A stretch of 64,000 bases of DNA from Bacillota bacterium (GTDB lineage Bacteria; Bacillota; Clostridia; Tissierellales; Gottschalkiaceae): NCBI GenBank assembly GCA_023420895.1, contig JAEZUY010000001.1, positions 1-64,000 on the forward strand. Direction: 5' to 3'. Shown piece after piece: positions 43,006 through 52,188 of this stretch; the first letter of the stretch is position 1; each line of letters begins with the position of its first letter. The notes beneath the pieces were generated by a model, which was given only the letters and a program-made list of their open reading frames with translations, was not told the origin of the DNA and made no database searches. The translations under genes were made by a program, and so were the position numbers.

Positions 43006-43659
43006 AACTTCTTCGGAAACAATTTTTCCTTTATCTATCTTTACTATTCTGTCACCTAAATATCTAGCTTCCTCATCATTATGAGTTATTAGTATCACAC
43101 CTAAATCAAATTCTTCCTTAAAATCAAGGAATTCTTTATACAATACGTCTTTAGTATCTGTATCCAGTGCCGAGAACGGCTCATCCATGAGCATGACTGC
43201 CGGACTGGTAGTCAATGATCTTGCAAGAGCTACTCTCTGCTTCTCTCCTCCCGATATATCACCGGGATATCTTTTCTTAAGATGAGATATTTTAAAAGTC
43301 TCCATAAGCTCTTCAAGGTATTCCATCTGCTCTTTGTTCTTTTTATCTACTCCGAACTTCAGATTTTTTTCGACCGTCATATTGGGAAACAGAGCATAAT
43401 TCTGGAACATATAGCCTATATCTCTGTTTCTTATAGGCTTGTTTATTTTTTCCTGTTTTGAATAAACTTTATTATTATCTACTGTGACATAACCGTCATC
43501 CGGTTTTGAAATTCCCGCTATGCAGTTTAAAAGTGTTGTTTTTCCTGAACCTGAATGTCCCTGGACCACTAGAACTTCTTTTCCCAAGTTCAGCTGCATA
43601 TCTAAATCAAAAAATCTGAGTTTTTTATAGATTTTAGTATCTAAAACTTTCGCTTCCAT
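42988..43659 (-). CDS. modC: Molybdate ABC transporter ATPase
   Basis: A 223-residue ATPase. Walker A is GHSGSGKTT, the signature DISGGEKQR, and Walker B VMLMDEPFSALD. It lacks the C-terminal molybdate-binding MOP/TOBE domain of enterobacterial ModC, so its activity may not be inhibited by bound molybdate. It is the last gene of modABC. Confidence 0.9.
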   Translation of the reverse strand: MEAKVLDTKIYKKLRFFDLDMQLNLGKEVLVVQGHSGSGKTTLLNCIAGISKPDDGYVTVDNNKVYSKQEKINKPIRNRDIGYMFQNYALFPNMTVEKNLKFGVDKKNKEQMEYLEELMETFKISHLKKRYPGDISGGEKQRVALARSLTTSPAVMLMDEPFSALDTDTKDVLYKEFLDFKEEFDLGVILITHNDEEARYLGDRIVKIDKGKIVSEEVKGVDW

Positions 43660-43667
43660 ATTATCAC

Positions 43668-44360
43668 CTAATTAAATCTCCTGCTTTTAAGCCATTTATT
43701 GAGTGAGAAAATAGTTATGAAACTGAAGAATACAACGACAAGCATTAAAAAATTCGCTTTTTCCATATTGTTCGACTCAACCGCAAAATAAGTCGCTATA
43801 GGAATATTTTCCGTTTTTCCAGGAATATTTCCTGCAACCATAAGTGTCGCTCCAAATTCTCCAAGCGCTCTTGCAAAAGAAAGAACGAGTCCGCTCACAA
43901 GTCCCGGCCACGCCAGAGGGAGTGTTACTTTGCTAAAAACTGTCCATTCATTCGCTCCAAGAGTTCTTGCGGCATTCTCATAAGTTCTGTCTACACTCAT
44001 AAAGGCAGATTTACAGCTCTGATACATAAGAGGCAGCGATACTACTGCTGCTGCAATACACGCTGCCTGCCATGTGAATATCAAATTTATATCGAATACA
44101 TTCTGAAGAATTCTTCCTACAAAGCCTTTTTTTCCTATTATAAGAAGCAGTATATATCCTGTAACGGAAGGCGGCATGACCATCGGAAGTGTTATTAAGA
44201 CTTCAAATATGTCTTTTCCCGGAAAATCTTTTCTTACAAAAAGAAGTCCGAGAGCCGTTCCGAGTACAGCAGTTATCACTGTCGCCACTATTGCAATTTT
44301 CATAGATATCAATATAGGCATATATACTGTCTCGTCTATGCTTTTTAAGAATTCCAGCAT
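43668..44360 (-). CDS. modB: Molybdate ABC transporter permease
   Basis: A 230-residue permease with about six membrane segments. The EAA loop is NAARTLGANEWTVFSKVTLPLA and the end of the loop is FARALGEFGATLMVAGNIPG, a ModB hallmark. It is the intact counterpart of the broken permease at 50-856. Confidence 0.94.
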   Translation of the reverse strand: MLEFLKSIDETVYMPILISMKIAIVATVITAVLGTALGLLFVRKDFPGKDIFEVLITLPMVMPPSVTGYILLLIIGKKGFVGRILQNVFDINLIFTWQAACIAAAVVSLPLMYQSCKSAFMSVDRTYENAARTLGANEWTVFSKVTLPLAWPGLVSGLVLSFARALGEFGATLMVAGNIPGKTENIPIATYFAVESNNMEKANFLMLVVVFFSFITIFSLNKWLKSRRFN

Positions 44361-44373
44361 TTTTTTATTTTCC

Positions 44374-45249
44374 TTATTTTACTTGGAATCCGTATTTCTC
44401 AAATATAGCTTTTGATTCCGGTGTTTTTAGAAATTCGCTGAAAACTTCAGCCGTTTCTTTTTTCTCGCTAGATGATATAATTCCTTCCGGATAAACTATA
44501 GGATCATGTGTATCTTCGGCTACTGTTTCTGAAACTTCTGCATTCTGAGCAGCCACAGCATCCGATTTGTATATAAATCCTCCAACTACTTCTCCCTGTT
44601 CTATATAAGCAGTAGTCGCTTTAACGTCTTTTGCATATACTATCTTGTCCTGAATCTGATCCCATATTCCAAGATTTTCAAGAGACTGTTTAGTATACTG
44701 TCCAACAGGAACTGATTCAGTCTCAGCTATTGCTATCTGTCCGTCTACATTCGGAAGATCTGCAATTTTTATTTTTTCGCCGCCTTTAGGAACTGCAAAT
44801 ACAAGTTCATTTCCTAAAAGATCTTTAACAGTGTCCGCATCTACAAGATTCTGTTCTTCAAGAGCCGCCATCTGCTTTTTACCAGCTGAAACGAAATAGT
44901 CTGAAGGCGCTCCTTCTTCTATCTGTTTCTGAAGCGCTCCTGAACTTCCAAAGTTAAGCTCAACTTTTGTTCCGTATTCTTTCTCGAAATTAGCAGCTAT
45001 TTCTGTAAATGACTCTCTAAGACTTGCCGCTGCGCTTACAGTTAATTCTGGAGCTAAATCTTTTTTCTCTTCTTCCTTTTTATCTTTCGAATCTTCTGCT
45101 CCTGAATCTTTTTCTTCTTCACTATCTGACTTTTCTGCAGCTACATCAGATGATTTATCTGCCGGGCTGTCTTCAGCTCCGCATCCGTATACAGATGAAA
45201 GCGCTAAAATCATACCTCCTACAAGAATGGCTTTCTTAAATCTTTTCAT
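44374..45249 (-). CDS. modA: Molybdate-binding lipoprotein
   Basis: About 291 residues. A signal peptide ends at a lipobox-like VYGC, then a long charged linker of Asp, Ser, Glu and Lys runs to about residue 62, and the ModA fold starts with LTVSAAASLRESFTE. FGSSGALQKQIEEGAPSDYF gives molybdate-binding serines. I place the start at ATG 45247-45249, 5 bases after GGAGAGG; a longer frame to 45291 would include its own operator. A promoter and candidate ModE operator lie just upstream. Confidence 0.93.
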   Translation of the reverse strand: MKRFKKAILVGGMILALSSVYGCGAEDSPADKSSDVAAEKSDSEEEKDSGAEDSKDKKEEEKKDLAPELTVSAAASLRESFTEIAANFEKEYGTKVELNFGSSGALQKQIEEGAPSDYFVSAGKKQMAALEEQNLVDADTVKDLLGNELVFAVPKGGEKIKIADLPNVDGQIAIAETESVPVGQYTKQSLENLGIWDQIQDKIVYAKDVKATTAYIEQGEVVGGFIYKSDAVAAQNAEVSETVAEDTHDPIVYPEGIISSSEKKETAEVFSEFLKTPESKAIFEKYGFQVK

Positions 45250-45264
45250 CCGAACCTCTCCTCT

Positions 45265-45325
45265 GCTATATGTTATATGTTCATTATACATATATAAGTA
45301 TAGCGAATTATTTGCATAAAGTAAA
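45265..45325 (-). promoter_or_regulatory. modABC promoter with candidate ModE operator
   Basis: On the minus strand TTTACT (45320-45325), 17 bases, then TATACT (45297-45302). Overlapping the -10 and the start site is an imperfect inverted repeat: GCTATATGTTATATG (45265-45279) and CATATATAAGTATAGC (45289-45304). The half-sites resemble the CGCTATATA type of ModE operators. The upstream gene encodes a ModE-like regulator, so molybdate-dependent repression is likely. Confidence 0.65.
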
Positions 45326-45327
45326 GA

Positions 45328-45675
45328 CTATTTTTCCATAAAATCGCTGAAGTACTTTTCAGATGCTCTATCCATATCCTGTCTCAATTCTATCATCATA
45401 TTATCATATCTTTTTATCAGATCTATACCTTTTTCAGTTAATTTGGAACCGCCTCCTCTGGCTCCTCCAATCTTCGTAGTTATTATATCGAATCCAAGTC
45501 TTCTCTCCATTGTTTTTACAAGGTTATGAGCTTTATTATATGACATGCTCATCTGCTTTGCCGATTCTGAAAGAGAACCGTAAGTTCCAACTCCTTTGAG
45601 AAGTTCACATATTCCTAACCCGAAAATTTTCTCACCATCTTCATTTTCAACCCAAATTTTTCCTGCTACTTTCAT
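45328..45675 (-). CDS. ModE-type molybdate regulator, DNA-binding domain only
   Basis: A 115-residue LysR-like winged helix. LLKGVGTYGSLSESAKQMSMSYNKAHNLVKTMERRLGF and RGGGSKLTEKG match the N-terminal domain of ModE. The molybdate-binding MOP domains are missing, as in many clostridial ModE proteins, so sensing must be different. It lies directly upstream of modABC on the same strand. Confidence 0.88.
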   Translation of the reverse strand: MKVAGKIWVENEDGEKIFGLGICELLKGVGTYGSLSESAKQMSMSYNKAHNLVKTMERRLGFDIITTKIGGARGGGSKLTEKGIDLIKRYDNMMIELRQDMDRASEKYFSDFMEK

Positions 45676-45945
45676 TTAAATCACTCCTGCCTGTTTTTGA
45701 ATAATGATTTCTTTAAAGTATTTGATGCATAAATAAACCCCTGAATATTTCTGAACCAAATAATCTAAAGCATTATAACGTTATGGAAATATAAGTCCCC
45801 ATATGTCTTCTATACCCCATTATATTACAGTTTATAACTGTTTATCCGAACTATATGTTAAATCTCTAACAATTAATATAATCCGTCTCTATACATTTTT
45901 TAATATCAAAAAAATTTATCAATAGTATAATTTTTGATATTAGAT

Positions 45946-46659
45946 TTAATTTTCTAAAGATGAAACTACTATATTTCTAACCTCGATATTTATTTTTTCT
46001 TTTTCATCTTTCGTCAAATCTGCTGTATATACAGGGTCATGAACTGTTACTTTTACTTCAGCAGGTTTTATCCTTTTTTTCTCTTCAAGCAGCTTATATG
46101 AACCGTCTATCGTTATCGGAACTATTACTGCTTTATTCTTGACTGCTATTCTGAAACTTCCAAGTTTGAAATCTTTTACAGGACCCCCTTTTGATCTGCT
46201 TCCCTCAGGGAATATCACCATATTTATACCTTCTTTTACATTTTTCCCTGCCTGTACAATTGCCTCAATCGATTTTCTGGGACTTTCTCTGTCTATGAAA
46301 ACACATCCCATAAGCTCCATCCATGTAGAAAGTATGGGAACTTTCCTCATCTCGGCTTTTGCTACGAATCCTTTTGCTCCCGGTATATATTTCATGATTA
46401 TAGCTATGTCGAAATTGCTCTGATGGTTTGAAATAAAAACTAATTTCTCATCCATCGGAATCTTCTCCGTACCTGTTATTTTAATATCGGCACCTGACAG
46501 TCTGAACTTGTTCTCAACCCATTTTCTGACTATTCTGTCGGCATATTCAGATGCGGCTTTATTTCCATGTTCTTCTTTAACTTTTCTGACTCTAATCATA
46601 TTTGGCACTGTCAGTACAAGACTTATTATAAATTCTAGGACCCATATAATAGTTCTCAT
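45946..46659 (-). CDS. plsC: 1-acyl-sn-glycerol-3-phosphate acyltransferase
   Basis: A 237-residue membrane-bound acyltransferase of phospholipid synthesis. A hydrophobic N-terminal anchor is followed by the catalytic NHQSNFD (about 78-84), the substrate motif VFIDRESPRKS and FPEGSRSKGG. It is 3 bases after the upstream ABC-F gene, so the two are probably co-transcribed. Confidence 0.92.
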   Translation of the reverse strand: MRTIIWVLEFIISLVLTVPNMIRVRKVKEEHGNKAASEYADRIVRKWVENKFRLSGADIKITGTEKIPMDEKLVFISNHQSNFDIAIIMKYIPGAKGFVAKAEMRKVPILSTWMELMGCVFIDRESPRKSIEAIVQAGKNVKEGINMVIFPEGSRSKGGPVKDFKLGSFRIAVKNKAVIVPITIDGSYKLLEEKKRIKPAEVKVTVHDPVYTADLTKDEKEKINIEVRNIVVSSLEN

Positions 46660-46662
46660 ATT

Positions 46663-48588
46663 CTAACCTCTTTTCTTTTCATTATATTCTGTGATTCTGT
46701 CTGCAAGTTCGTTTAAATAAACCCATCTCTCCATAAGTGTTTCAAGTTCGCTCTCTTTTTCTTCTTTTTCTTTTTGAAGGTCATTGAGTTTAGCATAGTC
46801 TGTAGCAAAGCGGTTCATATCGTTTTCGATTTCTTCAATTTTTCCTTCAGCATCTGCAATTTTTCCGTCTATTTCCTCATATTCTATTTTCTCTTTGAAA
46901 GTGAACTTAGGCGCCTTTTCTTTTTTCTCTTCTTTTTCGGATACTTTATCTTTTTTGACGTTTTCAGTTTTTTGACTCTTTTTTACTGATTCTTCATCAC
47001 TTATATATTCATTCTGCTTATTTTTGAAATCTGTATAGTTTCCAGGATATTTTACAATCTTTCCATTTTCAAAAGAAAGTATCTCTTCAGCTACTCTGTC
47101 TAAAAAATATCTGTCGTGAGAAACCGTAATGATGACGCCTTCAAATTCATCGAGATAGTCTTCAAGAATAGTGAGCGTCTCTATATCTAAATCATTGGTA
47201 GGCTCGTCAAGAAAAAGAACATTGGGACCCTCTAAAAGAACTCTCAAAAGAAAAAGTCTTCTCTTTTCTCCTCCTGAAAGTTTTCTTATATACTTTCCCT
47301 GAACATAAGTAGGAAACAGAAAATTTTCAAGCATCTGAGAAGCGCTCATCTTGTATCCCTCTTTATTCTTAGCATATTCTGCGCCTTCTCTTATATACTC
47401 TATTATTCTGAGGTCTTCATTCATCTCATAAGTTTCCTGTGAAAAAACTCCTATATTGACAGTTTCTCCAAATTCCAGTCTTCCGCTGTCTATCTCCTCT
47501 CTTCCGCTCAGTATTTTAAGAAGTGTGGATTTTCCTGCTCCGTTCTTTCCTACAATTCCTATTCTGTCTCCCTTTTTGGCAGTATATGTGAAGCCGTCTA
47601 TAATCTTTCTGTCCCCATAGGATTTCGTTATATTTTCAGCTTCTATTATCTTTCCTCCCAGTCTCGTTTTATTTACTGATATTTCCATTTTTTCATTTCC
47701 GCTCTGGAATCCCGAAACTTCTTCATCCAGAACCTTATATCTGTCTATTCTCGCTTTCTGCTTCGTGGTTCTGGCTTTAACACCGCTTCTCATCCAGGCG
47801 AGCTCTTTCTTCAGAAGTCTTCTCTTCTTTCTCTGAGTGCTTTTCTCCATCTCTTCTCTTTCTATTTTCTGTTTAAGAAACTCCGTATAGTTCCCCTCAT
47901 ATTCATAGAGCTTTCCATCGCTCAGCTCTATTATTCTGTTGGAAACTCTGTCCAGAAAATATCTGTCGTGAGTTATCATGATTAAAGCCATATCTCTGTC
48001 TTTTATAAATTCTTCGAGCCAGGATATAGTGTCGCTGTCCAGATGGTTAGTGGGCTCATCCAGAATTAACAGATCTGAAGGACATATTAAAGCTGAGGCA
48101 AGTGCAACTCTTTTTCTCTGTCCTCCCGACAGATACTCCATCTTCTTAGAGAACTCTTCTATTCCCAGCTTTGTGAGAACGGCTTTAGCTTCGCTTTCAA
48201 GTTCCCAGCATCTGAGTTCATCCATTTTTGCAAGAACTTTCATCATCTTCTCATCTGAAACATTTTCGTCATCCATCATCAGTCTGTATTCTCTTATAGT
48301 TCTGAGCTCCTCTGAGTTTCCTCTGAACACTTCGTCCAGAACCGATCTTTCAAGATCGAACATCGGATTCTGCGGAAGATACTCTATTCTGAGTCCGCTC
48401 TTCATAGTTATTTCTCCTGAATCAGGTGTTTCAGCTCCCGCTATTATCTTCAGGAGTGTTGATTTGCCTGTTCCGTTTATTCCTATAATACCTATCTTGT
48501 CTCTGCTGTCGACTCCAAGGCTTATATCGTCTAAAAGCACCTTTTCAACATAGGCTTTGCTTATATTTTCAAGTGTAAGTATGTTCAT
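46663..48588 (-). CDS. ABC-F ATPase, Uup-like
   Basis: A 641-residue soluble protein with two complete ABC domains. Walker A motifs are GINGTGKST and GKNGAGKST; Walker B motifs are LLILDEPTNHLD and VLFLDEPTNDLD. A lysine- and glutamate-rich coiled coil forms the last 110 residues, as in Uup. ABC-F proteins act on ribosomes. The linker between domains is basic (RKKRRLLKKELAWMRSGVKAR). No membrane segment is present. Confidence 0.92.
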   Translation of the reverse strand: MNILTLENISKAYVEKVLLDDISLGVDSRDKIGIIGINGTGKSTLLKIIAGAETPDSGEITMKSGLRIEYLPQNPMFDLERSVLDEVFRGNSEELRTIREYRLMMDDENVSDEKMMKVLAKMDELRCWELESEAKAVLTKLGIEEFSKKMEYLSGGQRKRVALASALICPSDLLILDEPTNHLDSDTISWLEEFIKDRDMALIMITHDRYFLDRVSNRIIELSDGKLYEYEGNYTEFLKQKIEREEMEKSTQRKKRRLLKKELAWMRSGVKARTTKQKARIDRYKVLDEEVSGFQSGNEKMEISVNKTRLGGKIIEAENITKSYGDRKIIDGFTYTAKKGDRIGIVGKNGAGKSTLLKILSGREEIDSGRLEFGETVNIGVFSQETYEMNEDLRIIEYIREGAEYAKNKEGYKMSASQMLENFLFPTYVQGKYIRKLSGGEKRRLFLLRVLLEGPNVLFLDEPTNDLDIETLTILEDYLDEFEGVIITVSHDRYFLDRVAEEILSFENGKIVKYPGNYTDFKNKQNEYISDEESVKKSQKTENVKKDKVSEKEEKKEKAPKFTFKEKIEYEEIDGKIADAEGKIEEIENDMNRFATDYAKLNDLQKEKEEKESELETLMERWVYLNELADRITEYNEKKRG

Positions 48589-48729
48589 GCTCCACTTCCT
48601 TTTTTTCTTAATTTTCTATTCTAATTTTAGCACAGAATGGCATTCTTCTTAATGACTATATTATAGCAGATATGGTATAATTATCAGGATGTCTTATTGA
48701 CAATGATATAACCGAAAGAGGTGATCTAT

Positions 48730-50316
48730 TTGATAACAGTAAATAATTTATCTCTAGTTTTCAGTGATAAAAAACTGTTTGAAGATGTAAACTTAAAATT
48801 CACTCCCGGAAACTGCTACGGAATAATAGGAGCGAACGGTGCGGGAAAATCTACTTTCCTCAGAATACTTTCAGGAGAGATAGAACCTACAACGGGAGAT
48901 GTGAGTATCGACAAAGAATCGAGAATGTCGGTTCTTAAACAGGACCATTTCCAGTATGACGACAATGAAGTGCTCGAAACTGTCATAATGGGAAATCCGA
49001 GACTTTATGAAATAATGAAAGAAAAAGATGAAATATATGCAAAACCTGATTTTTCAGATGAGGATGGAATAAAAGCGGCTGAACTCGAAGCTGAATTTGC
49101 GGATCTGAACGGATGGGAAGCTGATTCAGATGCCTCTTCTCTTCTTCAGGGACTTGGAATAGGAACGGAACTTCACTACAAAAAAGTTTCTGAACTTTCA
49201 GGAGCTCAGAAAGTGAAAGTTCTGCTCGCACAGGCTCTTTTCGGAAATCCTGGAATCCTTATACTTGATGAGCCTGCCAACCACCTGGATATAAAGTCTA
49301 TTCAGTGGCTTGAAAACTTCCTTATGAACTTTGAAGGAACTGTAATAATAGTTTCTCACGACAGACACTTCCTTAACCAGGTATGTACGCATATAGCTGA
49401 TATAGATTTTGGAAAAATAAAACTGTATGTGGGTAACTATGATTTCTGGTATGAATCAAGCCAGCTTGCGCTTCAAATGATGAAAGACCAGAATAAGAAG
49501 AAAGAAGAAAAGATAAAAGAGCTTCAGAACTTCATCGCAAGATTCAGCGCAAACGCTTCAAAATCTAAACAGGCGACTTCTAGAAAAAAACTTCTGGAAA
49601 AAATAACACTCGACGATATACAGCCTTCATCAAGAAGATATCCTTTCGTTGGATTCACTATGGACAGAGAGGTCGAAAAAGAAATTCTGACTGTAGATAA
49701 ACTGACTAAAACTATAGACGGAGTTAAAGTTCTGGACAATGTGAGTTTCACAGTGAATAAAGGAGATAAAATAGCGTTCGTATCTGAAAATGAAATTGCA
49801 AACTCAACTCTCCTTAAGATAATAGCAGGAGATATGGAGCCTGACAGCGGAAGCTATAAATGGGGAGTTACCATAACTAACAGTTACTTCCCTATGGACA
49901 ACTCTGAATATTTCGAAGGAAGCAGTCTTAATCTCATAGACTGGCTGCGTCAGTATTCTGAAGAAAAGTCAGAAACTTATATAAGAGGATTCCTTGGAAG
50001 AATGCTTTTCTCCGGAGATGAGCCTCTTAAAAATGTATCTGTGCTCTCAGGAGGAGAAAAAGTGAGATGCATGCTTTCTAAAATGATGCTTAAAAACGCT
50101 AATGTTCTGATTCTTGACCAGCCTACAAACCACCTGGATCTTGAATCGATAACAGCGCTTAACAACGGACTTAAAGACTATAAATCGGTAATCCTGTTCA
50201 CTTCTCATGACCATCAGTTCATACAGACTATAGCGAACAGAATTATAGATATAAGACCTGATAAAACTATAGACAATATGACGACTTACGACGAGTTCTT
50301 AGAAAAATACAGATAG
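48730..50316 (+). CDS. ABC-F ATPase, YkpA/YbiT-like, with a degenerate second site
   Basis: About 528 residues. The first domain has a normal Walker A (GANGAGKST) and LDEPANHLD. In the second domain the P-loop reads SENEIANST, with Asn where the invariant Lys should be, and Walker B reads LDQPTNHLD, with Gln in place of the catalytic Glu. Some relatives have a weak second P-loop, so this may be a subfamily trait. TTG at 48730-48732 is 6 bases after AGAGGTG. Its role is probably ribosome-associated. Confidence 0.9.
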   Translation: MITVNNLSLVFSDKKLFEDVNLKFTPGNCYGIIGANGAGKSTFLRILSGEIEPTTGDVSIDKESRMSVLKQDHFQYDDNEVLETVIMGNPRLYEIMKEKDEIYAKPDFSDEDGIKAAELEAEFADLNGWEADSDASSLLQGLGIGTELHYKKVSELSGAQKVKVLLAQALFGNPGILILDEPANHLDIKSIQWLENFLMNFEGTVIIVSHDRHFLNQVCTHIADIDFGKIKLYVGNYDFWYESSQLALQMMKDQNKKKEEKIKELQNFIARFSANASKSKQATSRKKLLEKITLDDIQPSSRRYPFVGFTMDREVEKEILTVDKLTKTIDGVKVLDNVSFTVNKGDKIAFVSENEIANSTLLKIIAGDMEPDSGSYKWGVTITNSYFPMDNSEYFEGSSLNLIDWLRQYSEEKSETYIRGFLGRMLFSGDEPLKNVSVLSGGEKVRCMLSKMMLKNANVLILDQPTNHLDLESITALNNGLKDYKSVILFTSHDHQFIQTIANRIIDIRPDKTIDNMTTYDEFLEKYR

Positions 50317-50343
50317 AAAGGAGCGGCTCTGCCGCTCCTTTTC
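50317..50343. terminator. Bidirectional terminator between the ABC-F and sigma genes
   Basis: AAAGGAGCGGC (50317-50327) pairs with GCCGCTCCTTT (50331-50341) with a 3-base loop, flanked by A and T. Confidence 0.9.
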
Positions 50344-51218
50344 TATTCTTCCATATATCCGTCTTTAAGAAATTTCATTATTCTGTCTTCTCTGAGTTTC
50401 TCGAATGCTCTTCCTTCAATCTGTCTTATTCTCTCTCTGGTAAGACCGTATATATTTCCTATTTCTTCAAGTGTCATTTCATATCCGTCTTTTATTCCAA
50501 AACGGAGTATGAGTATATTAGTTTCTCTTTCTGTGAGATTCTTAAGCGCTTTTCTTATCTCACTCTGAAGAAGTTCCGATGCAACGCTGTCGAAAACTAT
50601 ATCTTCATCATCAAGAGATATCAGTTCAATTAGAGGCATATCTTCTTCTTCGCCAATTTCAATATGAAGCGATGTCAGTCTTCCGCCGAAAAGCGATTCA
50701 TAAGCTTTTATCTCTTCATATTTTTCCTCATCCATAGACAGAAGTTCACACACCGCTCTTATTCTGTCTTTTCCTCTGAGTTCAGGGTCTATATTCTGCT
50801 CAGCTCTTCTGAGTCTTAAAAACTCCTCACCCATATACACTGGAATTCTTATGGCATTCAGCCTGTTCGATATTTCTCTAGTCATCTTCTGCTTTATCCA
50901 GTAAAGCGCATAAGTTGAAAAACTCACTTTCCTGTCAGGGTCGTATTTTTCAACAGCTCTTATAAGCCCTACATACCCTACCTGAATGAGATCATCTACA
51001 GTAAGACAGGATCCTTCTATAACTCTCTTATATTTGTTTGCCTGTCTTTTTATAAGCCTGTAGTTAACTATGAGTATTATATCGAGAATATCCTCTCTCC
51101 CTGTTCTTTTATACTCCTTTATGAGATCGAGATTATCTGTGTAGTCATATTTGCTGTATCCGTCAGAATCGAAGTTTATATCGGTCTCCGTTCTTATTCC
51201 TAGTTTAGTGTTACTCAT
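50343..51218 (-). CDS. RNA polymerase sigma-70-family factor (non-primary)
   Basis: About 291 residues from ATG 51218. Region 2 includes DDLIQVGYVGLIRAVEKYDPDRKVSFSTYALYWIKQKMTREI, and region 4 includes TERETNILILRFGI and LTRERIRQIEGRAFEKLR. Region 1.1 is missing and region 3 is present, so it is a group 2 or 3 factor, not the housekeeping RpoD. The helices resemble RpoD rather than SigB or sporulation factors. Two tandem paralogues of unknown function lie upstream and share its GGGTATATAT promoter-region motif. Confidence 0.88.
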   Translation of the reverse strand: MSNTKLGIRTETDINFDSDGYSKYDYTDNLDLIKEYKRTGREDILDIILIVNYRLIKRQANKYKRVIEGSCLTVDDLIQVGYVGLIRAVEKYDPDRKVSFSTYALYWIKQKMTREISNRLNAIRIPVYMGEEFLRLRRAEQNIDPELRGKDRIRAVCELLSMDEEKYEEIKAYESLFGGRLTSLHIEIGEEEDMPLIELISLDDEDIVFDSVASELLQSEIRKALKNLTERETNILILRFGIKDGYEMTLEEIGNIYGLTRERIRQIEGRAFEKLREDRIMKFLKDGYMEE

Positions 51219-51241
51219 AGTGTCCACAACCTTTCTTAAAT

Positions 51242-51252
51242 AATATATACCC
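51242..51252 (-). promoter_or_regulatory. Shared upstream motif, sigma-factor gene
   Basis: GGGTATATATT on the minus strand, 24 bases before the sigma ATG. The same motif precedes the two paralogues at 52006-52018 and 52881-52891. It may be part of a promoter read by this sigma factor or a regulator site. Confidence 0.45.
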
Positions 51253-51264
51253 AGTCTTAAACGC

Positions 51265-51303
51265 AAAAAAGCATCCTATATAGTAAATCTGCATAAGATG
51301 CTT
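51265..51303 (-). terminator. Terminator after paralogue 1
   Basis: AAGCATC and GATGCTT arms with an inner stem enclose 20 bases; a T run follows on the minus strand. It would separate the paralogue from the sigma gene. Confidence 0.75.
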
Positions 51304-51309
51304 AAAAAT

Positions 51310-51930
51310 CTATATTCTAGTCTCGTTCAATATCATAGTAAGAGTCTCTACAAGATCGAGTCTCTCTATATCATTGTAACTGTATATAAGGTCTTCTTCA
51401 TTGAAATTTTCTAATTTTTCTCTAAATATCCTAATATTATGTCTTGCCTTATTAAGCTGATCTTCTACGAATTCTTCTGTGACCTCATCATGAGTTTTTC
51501 CGTAGAAACCGATTGTATTGTCTATACCTTCAACTAATACAGTATTTCTAAAATCAGGTTTTTCTTCTCCTATAAGAAGGTCTATTCTGTAGTTTCTTAT
51601 ATCGCTTCCTGAACTTATAACTATGTGAAGGAAGTCAAATATGAAAAGCGTAAGAAGATGAGCATTTTCATCACAGTAGAAAGTCTCATTCATTCTGTCC
51701 GGTTCATATGATCTAGATGAAACATAATCTCTTTCCTCTAGGAATTCCTTTATAGTCTCTTTTTTAGAAAGAAGAAAATTCTTTCTCTTGAGATAAATGG
51801 TATTGATTATCTTATCTCTTTCTTCTAGATAATCATTAAGTTCGTCAAGCATTTCTCTCATTTTACCTTCATAATCCGTTACATATAGCCTAGCAATCTT
51901 TTTATTGTCTTGCATTCTTCTCCCAGTCAT
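51310..51930 (-). CDS. Unknown protein, tandem paralogue 1
   Basis: A 206-residue soluble, mostly helical protein of no recognised family. Blocks shared with the next paralogue include VTDYEG.MREMLDELNDY, FYCDENAHLLTLFIFDFLHIVISSGSD and the last 28 residues, nearly identical, ending LVETLTMILNETRI. A helical charged stretch lies at about 20-70. GGAGGA precedes the ATG at 51930. It has its own terminator. It could be a regulator or partner of the sigma factor, but nothing shows this directly. Confidence 0.75.
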   Translation of the reverse strand: MTGRRMQDNKKIARLYVTDYEGKMREMLDELNDYLEERDKIINTIYLKRKNFLLSKKETIKEFLEERDYVSSRSYEPDRMNETFYCDENAHLLTLFIFDFLHIVISSGSDIRNYRIDLLIGEEKPDFRNTVLVEGIDNTIGFYGKTHDEVTEEFVEDQLNKARHNIRIFREKLENFNEEDLIYSYNDIERLDLVETLTMILNETRI

Positions 51931-52005
51931 AATTATCCTCCAAATTAATTAAGTATTTATATATTACCTTATATTATAATAGATTTTTCGAATTTTTCCT
52001 ATAGT

Positions 52006-52018
52006 AATATATATACCC
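52006..52018 (-). promoter_or_regulatory. Shared upstream motif, paralogue 1
   Basis: GGGTATATATATT on the minus strand, with AATTAA 12 bases upstream. The same AATTAA, 12 bases, GGGTAT layout precedes paralogue 2. Confidence 0.5.
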
Positions 52019-52142
52019 ATGTAGTTTCGTTTAATTCATAACTTTTCCACTTTATTTCAGTAAACTTCTGTGTATTTTTTTAATATATATTTTTTTTATT
52101 CCAATTTTTCTCATGCTGTATACTGTCTATTTAAAATATATT

Positions 52143-52182
52143 AAAAAAGCATCTCATACGGTTAAAACTGTACAAGATGCTT
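52143..52182 (-). terminator. Terminator after paralogue 2
   Basis: AAGCATCT (52147-52154) pairs with AGATGCTT (52175-52182), with an inner TAC/GTA stem, then a T run on the minus strand. It resembles the terminator of paralogue 1, showing that the duplication unit included it. Confidence 0.8.
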
Positions 52183-52188
52183 AAAAAT

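Noticed and set aside
45824..45845. ACAGTT/AACTGT inverted repeat upstream of the ModE-like gene as an operator or riboswitch
   Set aside because: Too short and in AT-rich DNA; no molybdenum-cofactor riboswitch core was visible in 45676-45945.
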